From: Microbacterium paraoxydans
Lineage (GTDB): Bacteria > Actinomycetota > Actinomycetes > Actinomycetales > Microbacteriaceae
Assembly (NCBI RefSeq): GCF_018224615.1
Contig: NZ_JAGTUK010000003.1
Location: forward strand, 482,339 to 546,338
Length of the DNA: 64,000 nucleotides
Reading direction: 5' to 3'
Part shown: positions 35,665 through 43,914 of the stretch, piece after piece
How the letters are laid out: each line of letters starts with the position of its first letter
Numbering within the stretch: position 1 is the stretch's first letter
Program-made: the position numbers and the translations under genes
Notes under the pieces: generated by a model
What the model saw: only the letters and a program-made list of their open reading frames with translations
Databases searched by the model: none
What the model was told of the DNA's origin: nothing

Positions 35665-35713
35665 CCCAAGTGGCCTTCCTTCCCCGGGTCGGTCACCCGA
35701 TGAGGAGCAGAAG

Positions 35714-36631
35714 GTGCAGTTCACGTCCAGGGATGTCGCGCAGGTGGAACCCACCTGGAAGCAGTTCGTTCCCTCCGCCACTCTGGAGGACGTGGATCCC
35801 CAGCGCTTCCGCTTCGACTGGCGCTCGGTCGAACTCGGGGCCACCACGCTGGTGCGATACGAACTCTCCGCGCAGGTACACGCACGAGCGCAGCCGGAAG
35901 ACCAGCTGTTGGTGTGCGGTGTGGAGGCGCCCGACGCGCGCGTGTGGTCGCACCGGCAACCGCTGGATGCGGGCGCACCCTGGCTCACGGATGGCCTGCA
36001 GGTCGACGCCACGTGGGAGCAGGGCGCTCGCGTGCGCGCGGTGGTGTTCGATCGCGCGGCCGCTCAAGCAACGATGCGCCAGGTGACCGGAGACGACCGC
36101 CTCGAGCTGAAGGCCACGGGACTGTCGCCGCACACGCGCGCGGACGGCGATCGATGGGGAGCGATGTTCGCGTACCTCGACAGCACCTTCGTCGAAGGCG
36201 AGGCCCTCGACCCCCTGGTGGTGAAGGAGCTGGAGCGCCACGCCCTCATGCTCACGATGTCGAGTTTCTCGACGACGTTCAGCGGGGCGTTGCGACGCCC
36301 GGGCCAGCGCGCCGGCGCGCCCGCCTCGGTGCGGAGGGCTCTCGCCTACATCGACGACAACGCGCACCTCCCGATCACGATCGACGACGTGGCTGCCGCC
36401 GCCTATATGTCGACGCGCGGTCTGCAGTACGCCTTCCGCCGGGCGCTCGACATGACCCCCGCGGAGGCGCTGCGCCGCGCTCGCCTCGACGGCGCCCACC
36501 GCGATCTGCTGGCGGGCAACGGGGCTTCCGTCGCCGCGGTCGCGCGGCGGTGGGGATTCACGAACTCGTCACGCTTCGCCGCGGCATACCGCGAGGCGTA
36601 TGCGACGCCGCCCACACTCGCGCGGACGTGA
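35714..36631 (+). CDS. AraC-family transcriptional regulator
   Basis: A 305-residue regulator. Residues 1-180 form a beta-rich sensor of the AraC-binding type 2 (TetR-unrelated) kind; residues about 200-300 carry two HTHs, DVAAAAYMSTRGLQYAFRRA and VAAVARRWGFTNSSRFAAAY. Effector unknown. The GTG at 35714 has AGGAG 6 nt upstream and was chosen over the start at 35597, which precedes the apparent promoter. A PafBC-like element upstream suggests DNA-damage induction, an inference. Confidence 0.88.
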   Translation: MQFTSRDVAQVEPTWKQFVPSATLEDVDPQRFRFDWRSVELGATTLVRYELSAQVHARAQPEDQLLVCGVEAPDARVWSHRQPLDAGAPWLTDGLQVDATWEQGARVRAVVFDRAAAQATMRQVTGDDRLELKATGLSPHTRADGDRWGAMFAYLDSTFVEGEALDPLVVKELERHALMLTMSSFSTTFSGALRRPGQRAGAPASVRRALAYIDDNAHLPITIDDVAAAAYMSTRGLQYAFRRALDMTPAEALRRARLDGAHRDLLAGNGASVAAVARRWGFTNSSRFAAAYREAYATPPTLART

Positions 36632-36764
36632 CACCGCGCGCACAGTTCTTTCGTGCGTGACGGCGCGTGGCGCGCCACGCGCATTGCTCGCCGCTCGGCG
36701 GATTAGAGTCCGAAGTACCGGGTGCCGCCATCTGGCTCCCCAGAGCATGCCGCGAGGAGCCGCC

Positions 36765-36803
36765 ATGAACACCGCAACCCCCTGCGACCACAGGGTCGGC
36801 TGA
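36765..36803 (+). CDS. Possible 12-residue leader peptide before the DUF7882 gene
   Basis: A GAGGAG site (36754-36759) precedes an ATG opening MNTATPCDHRVG, with the stop two bases before the next gene's ATG at 36806. That gene has no clear ribosome-binding site of its own, so reading through the leader may deliver ribosomes to it. A TAGAGT box at 36704-36709 is a likely -10. Whether the peptide matters beyond coupling cannot be told. Confidence 0.4.
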   Translation: MNTATPCDHRVG

Positions 36804-36805
36804 CG

Positions 36806-37123
36806 ATGGGAAGCCTGTACTACGGAGATACCCAGACACCGATCCAGATCGAGGACAGGGCTCTCGCTCACCTCAAGGTCGTCATCGCCACCAAGCTTCG
36901 CCGGAACGAGAGCTTCACGCTGTCCTGGCGCCACCCTGAAGGAGACGCGCCCGGCCGATCCACGCTGTGGCTGCATCCCTCCATCCCTCTCCGCTTCGTG
37001 TTCGACGAACCGGAGACCCCCGAGCTCAGCCGACGGTGGATCGAAGAACTCGCCCATTCCGCGAACTCGAGCGGCGGCATCACGCTCGTCGAGGAGCACC
37101 TCGAAGGCGCCGAACTCACCTGA
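36806..37123 (+). CDS. DUF7882-family small protein
   Basis: A 105-residue protein of a family abundant in Microbacteriaceae: MGSLYYGDTQTPIQIEDRAL, then LKVVIATKLRRNESFTLSW, and a C-terminal RRWIEELAHSANSSGGI. Databases often mislabel it as an ATP-dependent DNA ligase, but no ligase motif (KxDG) is present and it is far too short. It is predicted cytoplasmic and resembles a small alpha/beta fold. Function unknown; genomes often carry several copies, which suggests a regulatory or binding role (inference). Confidence 0.75.
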   Translation: MGSLYYGDTQTPIQIEDRALAHLKVVIATKLRRNESFTLSWRHPEGDAPGRSTLWLHPSIPLRFVFDEPETPELSRRWIEELAHSANSSGGITLVEEHLEGAELT

Positions 37124-37127
37124 CACG

Positions 37128-37167
37128 GAGGTGGCTCGCGGGGCCCAGGGTTCCCGCGAGCCACCTC
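37128..37167. terminator. Hairpin terminator after the DUF7882 gene
   Basis: A perfect 15-bp inverted repeat (37128-37142 with 37153-37167, 10-nt loop) just after the stop codon, also able to end the convergent DUF6458 transcript. Confidence 0.8.
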
Positions 37168-37176
37168 TGTCGTTGC

Positions 37177-37437
37177 TCAGAGTCCGTCGTCGGAGCTCGA
37201 GCTCACCGACCGTCGGGTGGTCGGTTCCCCCGTGGCGGGGTCGACATACGTGCGCGAGACGGTCTCCGTCCGACGGCGACGCGCCAGCAGCACGATGCCG
37301 ATCAGGAAGATGACGACTCCTGCGCCCATGAGGATGTATCCGACCATGTCGAGGTTCACCCAGGTCACTTCGACGTTCACCGCGAAGACCAGGATCGCCC
37401 CGATCACGAAGAGCACGATTCCGGTGCCGATGCTCAT
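37177..37437 (-). CDS. DUF6458 small membrane protein
   Basis: An 86-residue protein with two transmembrane helices (residues about 4-22 and 30-50, IGTGIVLFVIGAILVFAV and MVGYILMGAGVVIFLIGIV) followed by RRRRTE and a Thr/Ser-rich cytoplasmic tail. This is the DUF6458 pattern, common in Microbacteriaceae and Streptomyces, without known function. The ATG at 37437 has GGGAGG 6 nt upstream. It stands alone between two convergent or unrelated neighbours. Confidence 0.8.
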   Translation of the reverse strand: MSIGTGIVLFVIGAILVFAVNVEVTWVNLDMVGYILMGAGVVIFLIGIVLLARRRRTETVSRTYVDPATGEPTTRRSVSSSSDDGL

Positions 37438-37594
37438 GTTGCCTCCCGTTCAGCGGCGGACGCCGCACAGATTGAGCGTGGCGCGTCGTCACGGCCCGCA
37501 GGAGGGGCTTGACACGGGGCTCATCGGTCGGTTCGACGGTGATTCCGCAACGAGAAATAGCCGCTGAACGGCGATATCGGTGAAGGCAGAGCGA

Positions 37595-38812
37595 TCACGC
37601 GGCGGGTCGCGGCGGCGCCCACGTATCGGGACCGAACACCTCGTAGTCGATGCGGTTCGCCGGGATTCCTCGTCCGATCAGCACGCGACGCATGTCTCGC
37701 ATGAAGCCGAGCGGACCGCACAGGACGACCTGCGGCTGATCCGGGAGTTCCTCGTCCGCCAGATCCATCCGACCGGAACGCACGGAGTCGGACTCGTGAT
37801 CGTGCGCGGCTCCGGAGGTGTACCAGGTCGTGGCCCGCGCGTCACTCAGTTCGCGGAGGCTGTCCTGCAGCGCCCCGAGGAGCGCGTGCGACGCCGCAGT
37901 CCGATCGGCGTGGAACAGCCGCACGGTGCGTTCCGGATGCGAATGCCGCAGGCCATCCACGATCGCGGCCACCGGCGTCACCCCGATGCCCGCCGAGATC
38001 AGCACCAGCGGATCGTCGGATCGTTCGAGGACGACGTCTCCGGTCGGCTGCGAGACGTCCAGCACCACGCCCGGCGTCGCGTGCTCGTGCAGCCACGTCG
38101 AGACCTGGCCGTCCGGGGCGCCATCCGCTCCACGGACCCGCTTGACCGTCACGCGCAGTGTTTCATGGTCGGGCGCGGCGGAGAGCGTGTACTGACGGGG
38201 TTGCCGCGACCCGTCCGGAAGATCGACGGCCAGTGCGACGTATTGCCCCGGCCGGTGGGCAGCGACCCTGCTGCCATCCGCGGGTTCAAGCACCAGGGTG
38301 ATCACGTCCGCCGTCTCCTGAATCCGTTCGATCACACGGTGAGGGCGCCAGGGGTGCTCAGGGTCGGTCCCGCTCAGCGCGTACAGCTTCGCCTCTTCCG
38401 CGATCAGCGAGCACCCGAACAACCAGTACACCTCATCCCAGGCGGCGCGAACCTCCGGCGTCATCGTGCCACCCAGCACCGAGCCCACGGCATCGAGCAG
38501 GTGGTGGCCCACGATCGTGTACTGCCTGGCACGGACCCCGAGGGAGACGTGCTTGTGCGCGATGCGTCGCATCACGGGTCTGAAGTCCGGCGCGGACGGA
38601 TCGACAAGGCTGACGGCGAACGCGACAATGGAGGCCGCGAGGGCTCTGGGCTGATCACCTTGCACCTGATGCGCACGGTTGAAGACGCGGAGAAGATCCG
38701 GGTGCGCCGCGAACATCTGCGGGTAGAAGAGCCGCGTGATCTCCTTGGCGCGGGCGGCGACGACGTCCGCCGTCTGGCGAACGACGGCTTCGGATGTGGG
38801 TGAGAGCTGCAT
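37595..38812 (-). CDS. hmp: Flavohaemoprotein (nitric oxide dioxygenase)
   Basis: A 405-residue Hmp. The globin domain (1-~140) shows distal Tyr Y30, distal Gln Q54 and proximal His H88 (AHKHVSLG), the set for NO dioxygenation. The FAD-binding beta barrel (~150-255) has RQYTLSAAP for FAD, and the NAD-binding domain (~265-400) includes LISAGIGVTPVAAI. It converts NO to nitrate with NAD(P)H. The ATG follows GAAAGGA. No NsrR-type site was recognised upstream. Confidence 0.93.
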   Translation of the reverse strand: MQLSPTSEAVVRQTADVVAARAKEITRLFYPQMFAAHPDLLRVFNRAHQVQGDQPRALAASIVAFAVSLVDPSAPDFRPVMRRIAHKHVSLGVRARQYTIVGHHLLDAVGSVLGGTMTPEVRAAWDEVYWLFGCSLIAEEAKLYALSGTDPEHPWRPHRVIERIQETADVITLVLEPADGSRVAAHRPGQYVALAVDLPDGSRQPRQYTLSAAPDHETLRVTVKRVRGADGAPDGQVSTWLHEHATPGVVLDVSQPTGDVVLERSDDPLVLISAGIGVTPVAAIVDGLRHSHPERTVRLFHADRTAASHALLGALQDSLRELSDARATTWYTSGAAHDHESDSVRSGRMDLADEELPDQPQVVLCGPLGFMRDMRRVLIGRGIPANRIDYEVFGPDTWAPPRPAA

Positions 38813-38896
38813 GGCTTCCTTTCGGAGTGAGGACGCTCTCAGCCTCCCTGTCCGCCACGCCGTCTGGCGTTCCGGATTCCGTGCAAATACCCGTCG

Positions 38897-38970
38897 TAGG
38901 GCGGGTCGGACTTGAACCGACGATCGTTGGGTTATGAGCCCACTGCCTTAACCAGCTTGGCCACCGCCCC
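38897..38970 (-). tRNA. tRNA-Met (anticodon CAT, elongator type)
   Basis: A 74-nt tRNA. Acceptor GGGGCGG pairs with CCGCCCT (terminal G-U), discriminator A. The anticodon stem-loop holds CTCATAA, anticodon CAT at 38936-38934. T-arm GTCGG-TTCAAGT-CCGAC. The body resembles elongator Met rather than lysidine-modified Ile. A TAGTCT box (38986-38981) overlapping the carbonic anhydrase stop may be its -10. Confidence 0.92.
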
Positions 38971-38983
38971 CTGTCCTTTGAGA

Positions 38984-39538
38984 CTACCGCCCGGGCGCGT
39001 CGTCGCCGTCCGCACGGTACGCAGCACGATGCGTGGCGACGTGCGCGCGATAGACGCGGGCGTTCTCTCGCAGACCTGCCCGCTCGTCCGCGGTCAGCGC
39101 ACGCCGGATCTGCGCAGGGACCCCGGCGAGCAGCGAACCGTCGGGCACCTCGGCGTTACCGAGCACGAGCGCCCCGCCGGCGACGAGGCATTCCGATCCG
39201 ATGCGCGCCCCCGACAGCACCACCGCACCCATACCGATGAGCGAGCCGTCACCGATCCGGCAGCCGTGGACGACCGCGTTGTGACCGATCGAGACGTCGT
39301 CGCCGATCACGACGGGCTGCCCGCGGTCGACGTGGATCGACACGTTGTCCTGCGCATTGCTGCCCGCACCGACGGTGATCGCATCGGAGTCCGCGCGAAG
39401 GACCGCGTTGTACCAGACGCTGGATCCCTCTCCCAGCGTGACGTCGCCGATGACCCTGGCTCCGGCGGCGAGGAACGCCGTCGGATCGATGTCGGGAGTG
39501 CGGCCGGGCAGGGACAGGATCGTCGCTTCGTCGCTCAT
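38984..39538 (-). CDS. Gamma-class carbonic anhydrase family protein
   Basis: A 184-residue left-handed beta-helix protein made of hexapeptide repeats. The three zinc-ligand histidines appear in NVSIHVD and SIGHNAVVHGC. Members hydrate CO2 or have lost activity and serve as acyltransferase-like scaffolds; the catalytic Arg/Gln set looks present (RADSDAI, SNAQDNVSIH). The tail is helical. TAGAGT (39550-39545) lies 6 nt before the ATG, a leaderless start. It precedes tRNA-Met on the same strand. Confidence 0.88.
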   Translation of the reverse strand: MSDEATILSLPGRTPDIDPTAFLAAGARVIGDVTLGEGSSVWYNAVLRADSDAITVGAGSNAQDNVSIHVDRGQPVVIGDDVSIGHNAVVHGCRIGDGSLIGMGAVVLSGARIGSECLVAGGALVLGNAEVPDGSLLAGVPAQIRRALTADERAGLRENARVYRAHVATHRAAYRADGDDAPGR

Positions 39539-39606
39539 GCAGCGACTCTAACGTCGCCGGGCACCGACCCTTTCGCCCGGGGTAAGCGATGCCTCATCTT
39601 GCTTGC

Positions 39607-39631
39607 GGAACATTTTCAGCTGAGTAGCGTT
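39607..39631 (+). promoter_or_regulatory. ECF-type promoter of dps
   Basis: GGAAC (39607-39611), 16 nt, CGTT (39628-39631), then about 40 nt to the dps ATG. This fits the general GGAAC-N16-CGTT pattern of ECF sigma factors (sigma-E/H/R type). Confidence 0.5.
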
Positions 39632-39670
39632 GTTCCCATCAGACACGATGATCTCCCGGAGGAGCACAAG

Positions 39671-40156
39671 ATGAGCAAGGCACAGACCGTTTCCCCCACC
39701 GCCATCGACCCCACCGTCGCCGCCGGCGCGGCGCAGTTCCTCTCCCCGGTGGTTCTCGGCCTGCAGGCTCTGACCATCAACGGCAAGCAGGCGCACTGGC
39801 ATGTGCGCGGCGCCAACTTCGTCGGTGTGCACGAGCTTCTCGACACGATCGTCGCGCACGCGGGTGACTTCGCCGACACGGCCGCCGAGCGGATCGTCGC
39901 CCTCGGCCTGCCGATCGACGCGCGTGTCACCGCTGTGGCCGAGAAGGCCGGTTCGACGGCTGTCGCTGCGGGCTTCGCCCAGTCCGACGAGCTCATCCGC
40001 GCGGTGATCGCCGACATCGACGCGATCCTCGTCGACGTGAAGGCGGCCGTCGAGGGTCTCGACGAGGTCGACCTCACCAGCCAGGACGTCGCGATCGAGA
40101 TCCAGCGCGGGCTCGAGAAGGACCGCTGGTTCCTCGTGTCGCACATCGCGGCCTGA
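39671..40156 (+). CDS. dps: Dps-family ferritin-like DNA-protection protein
   Basis: A 161-residue Dps: a dodecameric ferritin-like shell that oxidises and stores Fe2+ using H2O2. The inter-subunit ferroxidase residues are visible in GKQAHWHVRGANFVGVHELLDTI (first His, second His, Glu) and HAGDFADTAAERIVALG (Asp/Glu). No long Lys-rich DNA-binding tail is obvious. I chose the ATG at 39671 since GGAGGAG is 7 nt upstream. An ECF-like promoter suggests oxidative or envelope stress control. Confidence 0.93.
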   Translation: MSKAQTVSPTAIDPTVAAGAAQFLSPVVLGLQALTINGKQAHWHVRGANFVGVHELLDTIVAHAGDFADTAAERIVALGLPIDARVTAVAEKAGSTAVAAGFAQSDELIRAVIADIDAILVDVKAAVEGLDEVDLTSQDVAIEIQRGLEKDRWFLVSHIAA

Positions 40157-40167
40157 TCAGACGTACG

Positions 40168-40208
40168 CGCGAAAGGGCGGCCCCGTCTTCCGGGGCCGCC
40201 CTTTCGCG
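40168..40208. terminator. Bidirectional hairpin terminator
   Basis: A perfect 18-bp inverted repeat (40168-40185 with 40191-40208, 5-nt loop tcttc) between convergent dps and amidohydrolase genes; it abuts the amidohydrolase stop codon. Confidence 0.85.
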
Positions 40209-41714
40209 TCAGTCGGCCCCGTCGATGTGCGTCACGCGTCCCGCGAGCACAGTGGCCACAACCGGCATGCGACGGAGAGTGGTGGCGTCGGCCGTTCGCG
40301 GATCCGCAGCTGTGAGAACGATATCCGCCGGCGCTCCCGGGCGGATAGCCGTGCGCACGCTGGCGGACAGGGCCTGGTCGACGGTGAGGCTCTCCTCGGG
40401 GTGCCACGACGCTCGGTCGTCGTCGGTACGCCACACCGCGGCAGAGAGCGCCTGCCACGGATCGAGGGGGGCGACAGGCGCGTCGGAGCCGAAACGGAGC
40501 TCCGCGCCTGCCGCGACCAAGGACGACAGCGGATAACCGATCGACGTCTGCCCCGCCCAGTGGTGCTCCACGAAGTCGCGGTCGTCGAGCGCATGCTGCG
40601 GCTGCACACTCGCGATCACCCCGAGGCGCGCGAACCGGAGCAGGTCGGCGTGCCGCACGAGCTGGGCGTGCTCGAGCGATCCGCTCGCGCCGGAGACCGT
40701 GAATGCGTCAAGGGCCGACGTGACCGCGCGGTCGCCGATGGCGTGCACCGCGGCGGTGATGCCGGCCCCCGTCGCCGCGGTCAGCAGCGCCACCAGCTCC
40801 GCGCCGGGAACGGTCAGCATTCCGTAGTTTCCCGGATCGTCCGGGTAAGCATGAGAGCACGCCGCCGTACGAGTCCCGAGCGAGCCGTCGCTGATGACCT
40901 TGAGGGACCCGACGCGGATCAGACCTCGTGCGTCGGCGGGCGCGTCGGGTTCCTCATGTGTCTCGCCACTGCGCAGACCCTCCCGGACGGCCCGATCGAG
41001 GTCAGCGGGATAGAACGCGAACTCGACCCGGTGCGACGCGAATCCCGCGCGGACACGGCGCGGCCACGCCTCGGCGTTCCACGCCATGTCGAAATCCACG
41101 AGCCCCGTGACACCCCGCGCAGCCGCCGCCTCACCGGCGCGGATCACGGCCTGGTCGCTGTGCGCCGGATCCACCGCATTGAGGCGGCGCGAGATCTCGA
41201 AGGCGTCTTCTTCCCGCAGCACTCCGTCATCGGCACGGAAGCCCTCACGTGTCAGAGCAGCCGAGTTCAACCACACGCTGTGCACGTCGGCGTTGATGAG
41301 ATAAGTGGGCGTGCTTCCCGTCGCCGCGTCGAGCAGTGCGAGGCTCGGCCGGTCCGGCCACAGCGCATCGCGGAATCCGGTGCCCACGCGCCGTCCGTCC
41401 GGAAGAGTGGGCGCGTCGCTCATCCGCCGGGCTGCGGCCGCCGCGGATTCGATGTCGTGCAGCGGAACGCGTTCGGCGGCCAACGCCCACTGGACCGTGT
41501 GGACGTGGTTGTCCCACAGACCGGGCACCGCCCAGGCCCCCTCGGCTTCGAGTATCTGTCCCCGAGCGGGCAGGGCTCCGGTCGGCGCGATGTCGGCGAT
41601 GAGTCCACCGTCGAGGTGCAGGTCCACCGGCTCGTCATCGATCAGGAACTCCCGGCCCGGCCCCGCCAGGCGAACGGCTCGGATCGTGCCGATCGTGTCG
41701 TTCCGCGCGGTCAC
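40209..41714 (-). CDS. Amidohydrolase family 3 (YtcJ-like)
   Basis: A 501-residue metal-dependent hydrolase. The HxH motif is WDNHVHTVQWA with H70 and H72; later metal ligands are in AAVHAIGDRA and LEHAQLV, and the Asp in FGSDAPVAPLDPW. The beta-sandwich is formed by both ends. Substrate unknown; relatives act on N-acyl or imidazole-type amides. The GTG at 41714 overlaps the PaiB stop (GTGA), so the two genes form an operon. Confidence 0.88.
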   Translation of the reverse strand: MTARNDTIGTIRAVRLAGPGREFLIDDEPVDLHLDGGLIADIAPTGALPARGQILEAEGAWAVPGLWDNHVHTVQWALAAERVPLHDIESAAAAARRMSDAPTLPDGRRVGTGFRDALWPDRPSLALLDAATGSTPTYLINADVHSVWLNSAALTREGFRADDGVLREEDAFEISRRLNAVDPAHSDQAVIRAGEAAAARGVTGLVDFDMAWNAEAWPRRVRAGFASHRVEFAFYPADLDRAVREGLRSGETHEEPDAPADARGLIRVGSLKVISDGSLGTRTAACSHAYPDDPGNYGMLTVPGAELVALLTAATGAGITAAVHAIGDRAVTSALDAFTVSGASGSLEHAQLVRHADLLRFARLGVIASVQPQHALDDRDFVEHHWAGQTSIGYPLSSLVAAGAELRFGSDAPVAPLDPWQALSAAVWRTDDDRASWHPEESLTVDQALSASVRTAIRPGAPADIVLTAADPRTADATTLRRMPVVATVLAGRVTHIDGAD

Positions 41715-42352
41715 GAACGTGCACCGGTTCGAGCGCCCTGAGCGCGGCGCATCTCGGCTGCCAGGGAACGGTTGGCGTACGGCCCCTCGCCTTCCAGGGC
41801 CGTGATCACCGACTCGACCGTCTCGACCGGCTTGTTCTGGCTGAGCTTCCGCTTCGCGATCACACGGCTCGGGGTCAGACGGAAGCCCACCGTTCCTGCG
41901 GCGAGACGCTCCACGAACGCGGAGTCGTTCGGACGCTGCCACATCAGACGCGGCTCCGGCATGACCGTCTCGAAGCGCTCGACCAGACGGTCCAGCACCT
42001 GCAGGTTCTCCTCCGGGGACAGGATCTCCGGAGTGCCGGCCAGATGGACGGCGGTGTAGTTCCACGTGGGAACCGCGGGCACGTCACCGTACCAACCGGG
42101 CGACACATAGCCGTGCGGGCCCTGGAAGATCACCAGCAGTTCCCGCTCCCCCAGCCCATGGATGAGGTCGTCGGGGCGCCCGACATGCGCGACGATCGTG
42201 AGGTCGTCCCGCTCGTGGTCCAGCAGCACCGCGTAGTGAGAAGCAACGAGCCCCTCGTCGGTCGAGCTCACGATGGTCGCCCAGGGATTGGCCTCGATCA
42301 CGCGCCGCATCTCGGTGACGTCGGCGAGCGTGAAGCTCGGATTCTGTCGCAT
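41711..42352 (-). CDS. PaiB-type FMN-binding protein
   Basis: A 213-residue PaiB-family protein with a split-barrel FMN-binding fold. Typical segments: NPWATIVSSTDEGLVASHYAVLL, VIFQGPHGYVSPGWY and VPTWNYTAVHLAG. Bacillus PaiB was named a negative regulator of sporulation and protease genes; the biochemical function is unsettled. The C-terminal FRLTPSRVIAKRKLSQNK is typical. TAGGCT (42364-42359) stands 6 nt before the ATG, a leaderless start. Confidence 0.9.
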   Translation of the reverse strand: MRQNPSFTLADVTEMRRVIEANPWATIVSSTDEGLVASHYAVLLDHERDDLTIVAHVGRPDDLIHGLGERELLVIFQGPHGYVSPGWYGDVPAVPTWNYTAVHLAGTPEILSPEENLQVLDRLVERFETVMPEPRLMWQRPNDSAFVERLAAGTVGFRLTPSRVIAKRKLSQNKPVETVESVITALEGEGPYANRSLAAEMRRAQGARTGARS

Positions 42353-42390
42353 GGATTCAGCCTAGGGCCGCGGGAATGCTGCGGATCGAC

Positions 42391-43389
42391 TCACGCCTGG
42401 CAGCGCGGGCACCAGTAGAGCTTTCGCGCACCGATCTCCTCCAGCGCGATCTCCGTCCCGCAGACCCGACAGGGTAGCCCCGCGCGGTGGTACACCCAGT
42501 GCCGATCGTCGCGGCTGGCCATTGCCGCGCGGTACTCCTCCGGCGACAGGTCGTCCATCGTCATCATCTGTCCGGTCTCGACGCCGATCGCGAGCAGACG
42601 TACCCAGTCATGCCACAGCGCGCGCACGGTCTCCTCCGGAACGTCGCGACCCGGAGTGTGCGGGTTGAGCCGCTGGCGATACAGCATCTCGGCTCGGTAC
42701 ACGTTGCCGATACCGCTCACGACGGCCTGATCCATCAGCAGCAGCGCAATGGGCGTCGATTTCTTGCGGACGGCGCGCACGAAGCGCTCCTCGTTCTCTC
42801 CGGGATCGCCCACCAGCGGGTCGGGCCCGAGCTTCGCCACGGTGGCGAGCATCTCCTCCGGCGTCTGCAGCACGCAGGCGGTGGGACCGCGCAGATCGGC
42901 TGCCGTGATGTCGGTCATGAGGCGAAGTCGCACCTGACCGACCACCGGCGGAGGCCACTCTGCCCCCTCGTCCGCGAGGCCCTTGGTCTGCTCGGACATC
43001 CGCACGTGGACGCGAGTCCGCCGGGGGGCACCGATCGACGCCAGGGAGTTCTCGCCGGCATCGTCCAGGATCGTCTCGTCGAGCACGGTGCCCCGCTGGT
43101 TGGTCTGACCCATGCGACCGTTCGCCGAGGCGATCGTGGGGTCGACCAGGATCTCCCCCGCGAAGTCCCACGCCCCGTAGAGCCCGAGGTGCACCCGCAG
43201 CCAGAGGTCGCCGTCGGTCTCCAGGAACATCTGTTTGCCGACGGCCTGCACGCTCGTGGCGGTCCGGCCGTCGAGGATCGCCGCCCCTTCCGCGAAGCGC
43301 CCCTGCGGGCTGGACGCGCTGAGCACCTTGCCGACGAAGTTTCGGTCGAACTGCCGGGCGATGCGATGTACGGAGTGGCCCTCGGGCAT
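42391..43389 (-). CDS. nei: Fpg/Nei-family DNA glycosylase (endonuclease VIII-like)
   Basis: A 332-residue bifunctional DNA glycosylase/AP lyase for oxidised bases. The N-terminus MPEGHSVHRIARQF gives the catalytic Pro2 and Glu3. The helix-two-turn-helix region includes VVSGIGNVYRAEMLY, and the C-terminal zinc finger has CRVC and CPRC. MPEGHS is the Nei type rather than Fpg. It directly follows rpiB with a gap of one base, so it is transcribed from the rpiB promoter, which has a PafBC-like element. Confidence 0.93.
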   Translation of the reverse strand: MPEGHSVHRIARQFDRNFVGKVLSASSPQGRFAEGAAILDGRTATSVQAVGKQMFLETDGDLWLRVHLGLYGAWDFAGEILVDPTIASANGRMGQTNQRGTVLDETILDDAGENSLASIGAPRRTRVHVRMSEQTKGLADEGAEWPPPVVGQVRLRLMTDITAADLRGPTACVLQTPEEMLATVAKLGPDPLVGDPGENEERFVRAVRKKSTPIALLLMDQAVVSGIGNVYRAEMLYRQRLNPHTPGRDVPEETVRALWHDWVRLLAIGVETGQMMTMDDLSPEEYRAAMASRDDRHWVYHRAGLPCRVCGTEIALEEIGARKLYWCPRCQA

Positions 43390-43390
43390 G

Positions 43391-43876
43391 TCAGGCTCGC
43401 GGGTCCGGAAGCAGCGAGCCGTCGCGCTCGAAGTCGGCGATCTGCCCGATGCGCCGGACGTGACGCTCGTCGCCGGAGAAGGGGGTCGCGATGAACCGGT
43501 CGATCAAGGCGGTCACCTCGTCGTAGGTGTGCTGCCGCGCGCCGATAGAGATCACGTTGGCGTCGTTGTGCTCACGCGCGAGCTCAGCCGTCGACAGGTT
43601 CCACACCAGCGCTGCCCTGATCCCCGCCACCTTATTGGCCGCGATCTGTTCGCCGTTGCCCGAGCCGCCGAACACGATGCCCAGCGCCTCGACACCCGCG
43701 GCCTGATCCGCCACCACCGCTTGTGCAGCCCGGATGCAGAACGCGGGGTAGTCGTCGAGCGCGTCGTACTCGACCGGACCGTGATCAACGACCTCGTGCC
43801 CCGCGGTGCGCAGGTGCTCCTGCAACTGTGTGGAGAAGTCGAGTCCGGCGTGATCGGTGGCGATGTGGATGCGCAT
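43391..43876 (-). CDS. rpiB: Ribose-5-phosphate isomerase B
   Basis: A 161-residue sugar-phosphate isomerase of the RpiB/LacAB family, interconverting ribose-5-P and ribulose-5-P. MRIHIATDHAGLDF opens the protein, and GGSGNGEQIAANKVAG holds E76, the likely catalytic base of the actinobacterial type (which lacks the usual Cys). The ATG at 43876 is chosen because TAGGAT lies exactly 7 nt upstream; the start three codons earlier would leave no room. It is followed by nei. Confidence 0.93.
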   Translation of the reverse strand: MRIHIATDHAGLDFSTQLQEHLRTAGHEVVDHGPVEYDALDDYPAFCIRAAQAVVADQAAGVEALGIVFGGSGNGEQIAANKVAGIRAALVWNLSTAELAREHNDANVISIGARQHTYDEVTALIDRFIATPFSGDERHVRRIGQIADFERDGSLLPDPRA

Positions 43877-43883
43877 GACTCCC

Positions 43884-43906
43884 ATCCTAGAAGCCAGCGC
43901 AGACAG
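43884..43906 (-). promoter_or_regulatory. RecA-NDp/PafBC-like promoter of rpiB-nei
   Basis: Minus strand: CTGTCTGCG (43906-43898), 8 nt, TAGGAT (43889-43884), 7 nt, ATG. Six of nine positions match TTGTCRGTG; spacing is exact. Confidence 0.4.
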
Positions 43907-43914
43907 CGCTCAGA

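Noticed and set aside
36806..37123. ATP-dependent DNA ligase, a label often given to this family.
   Set aside because: At 105 residues it lacks the KxDG nucleotidyl motif and every other ligase motif.
38897..38970. tRNA-Ile (lysidine, CAT) instead of tRNA-Met.
   Set aside because: The acceptor and anticodon stem resemble elongator Met. A direct comparison with the other CAT tRNAs of the genome would settle it.
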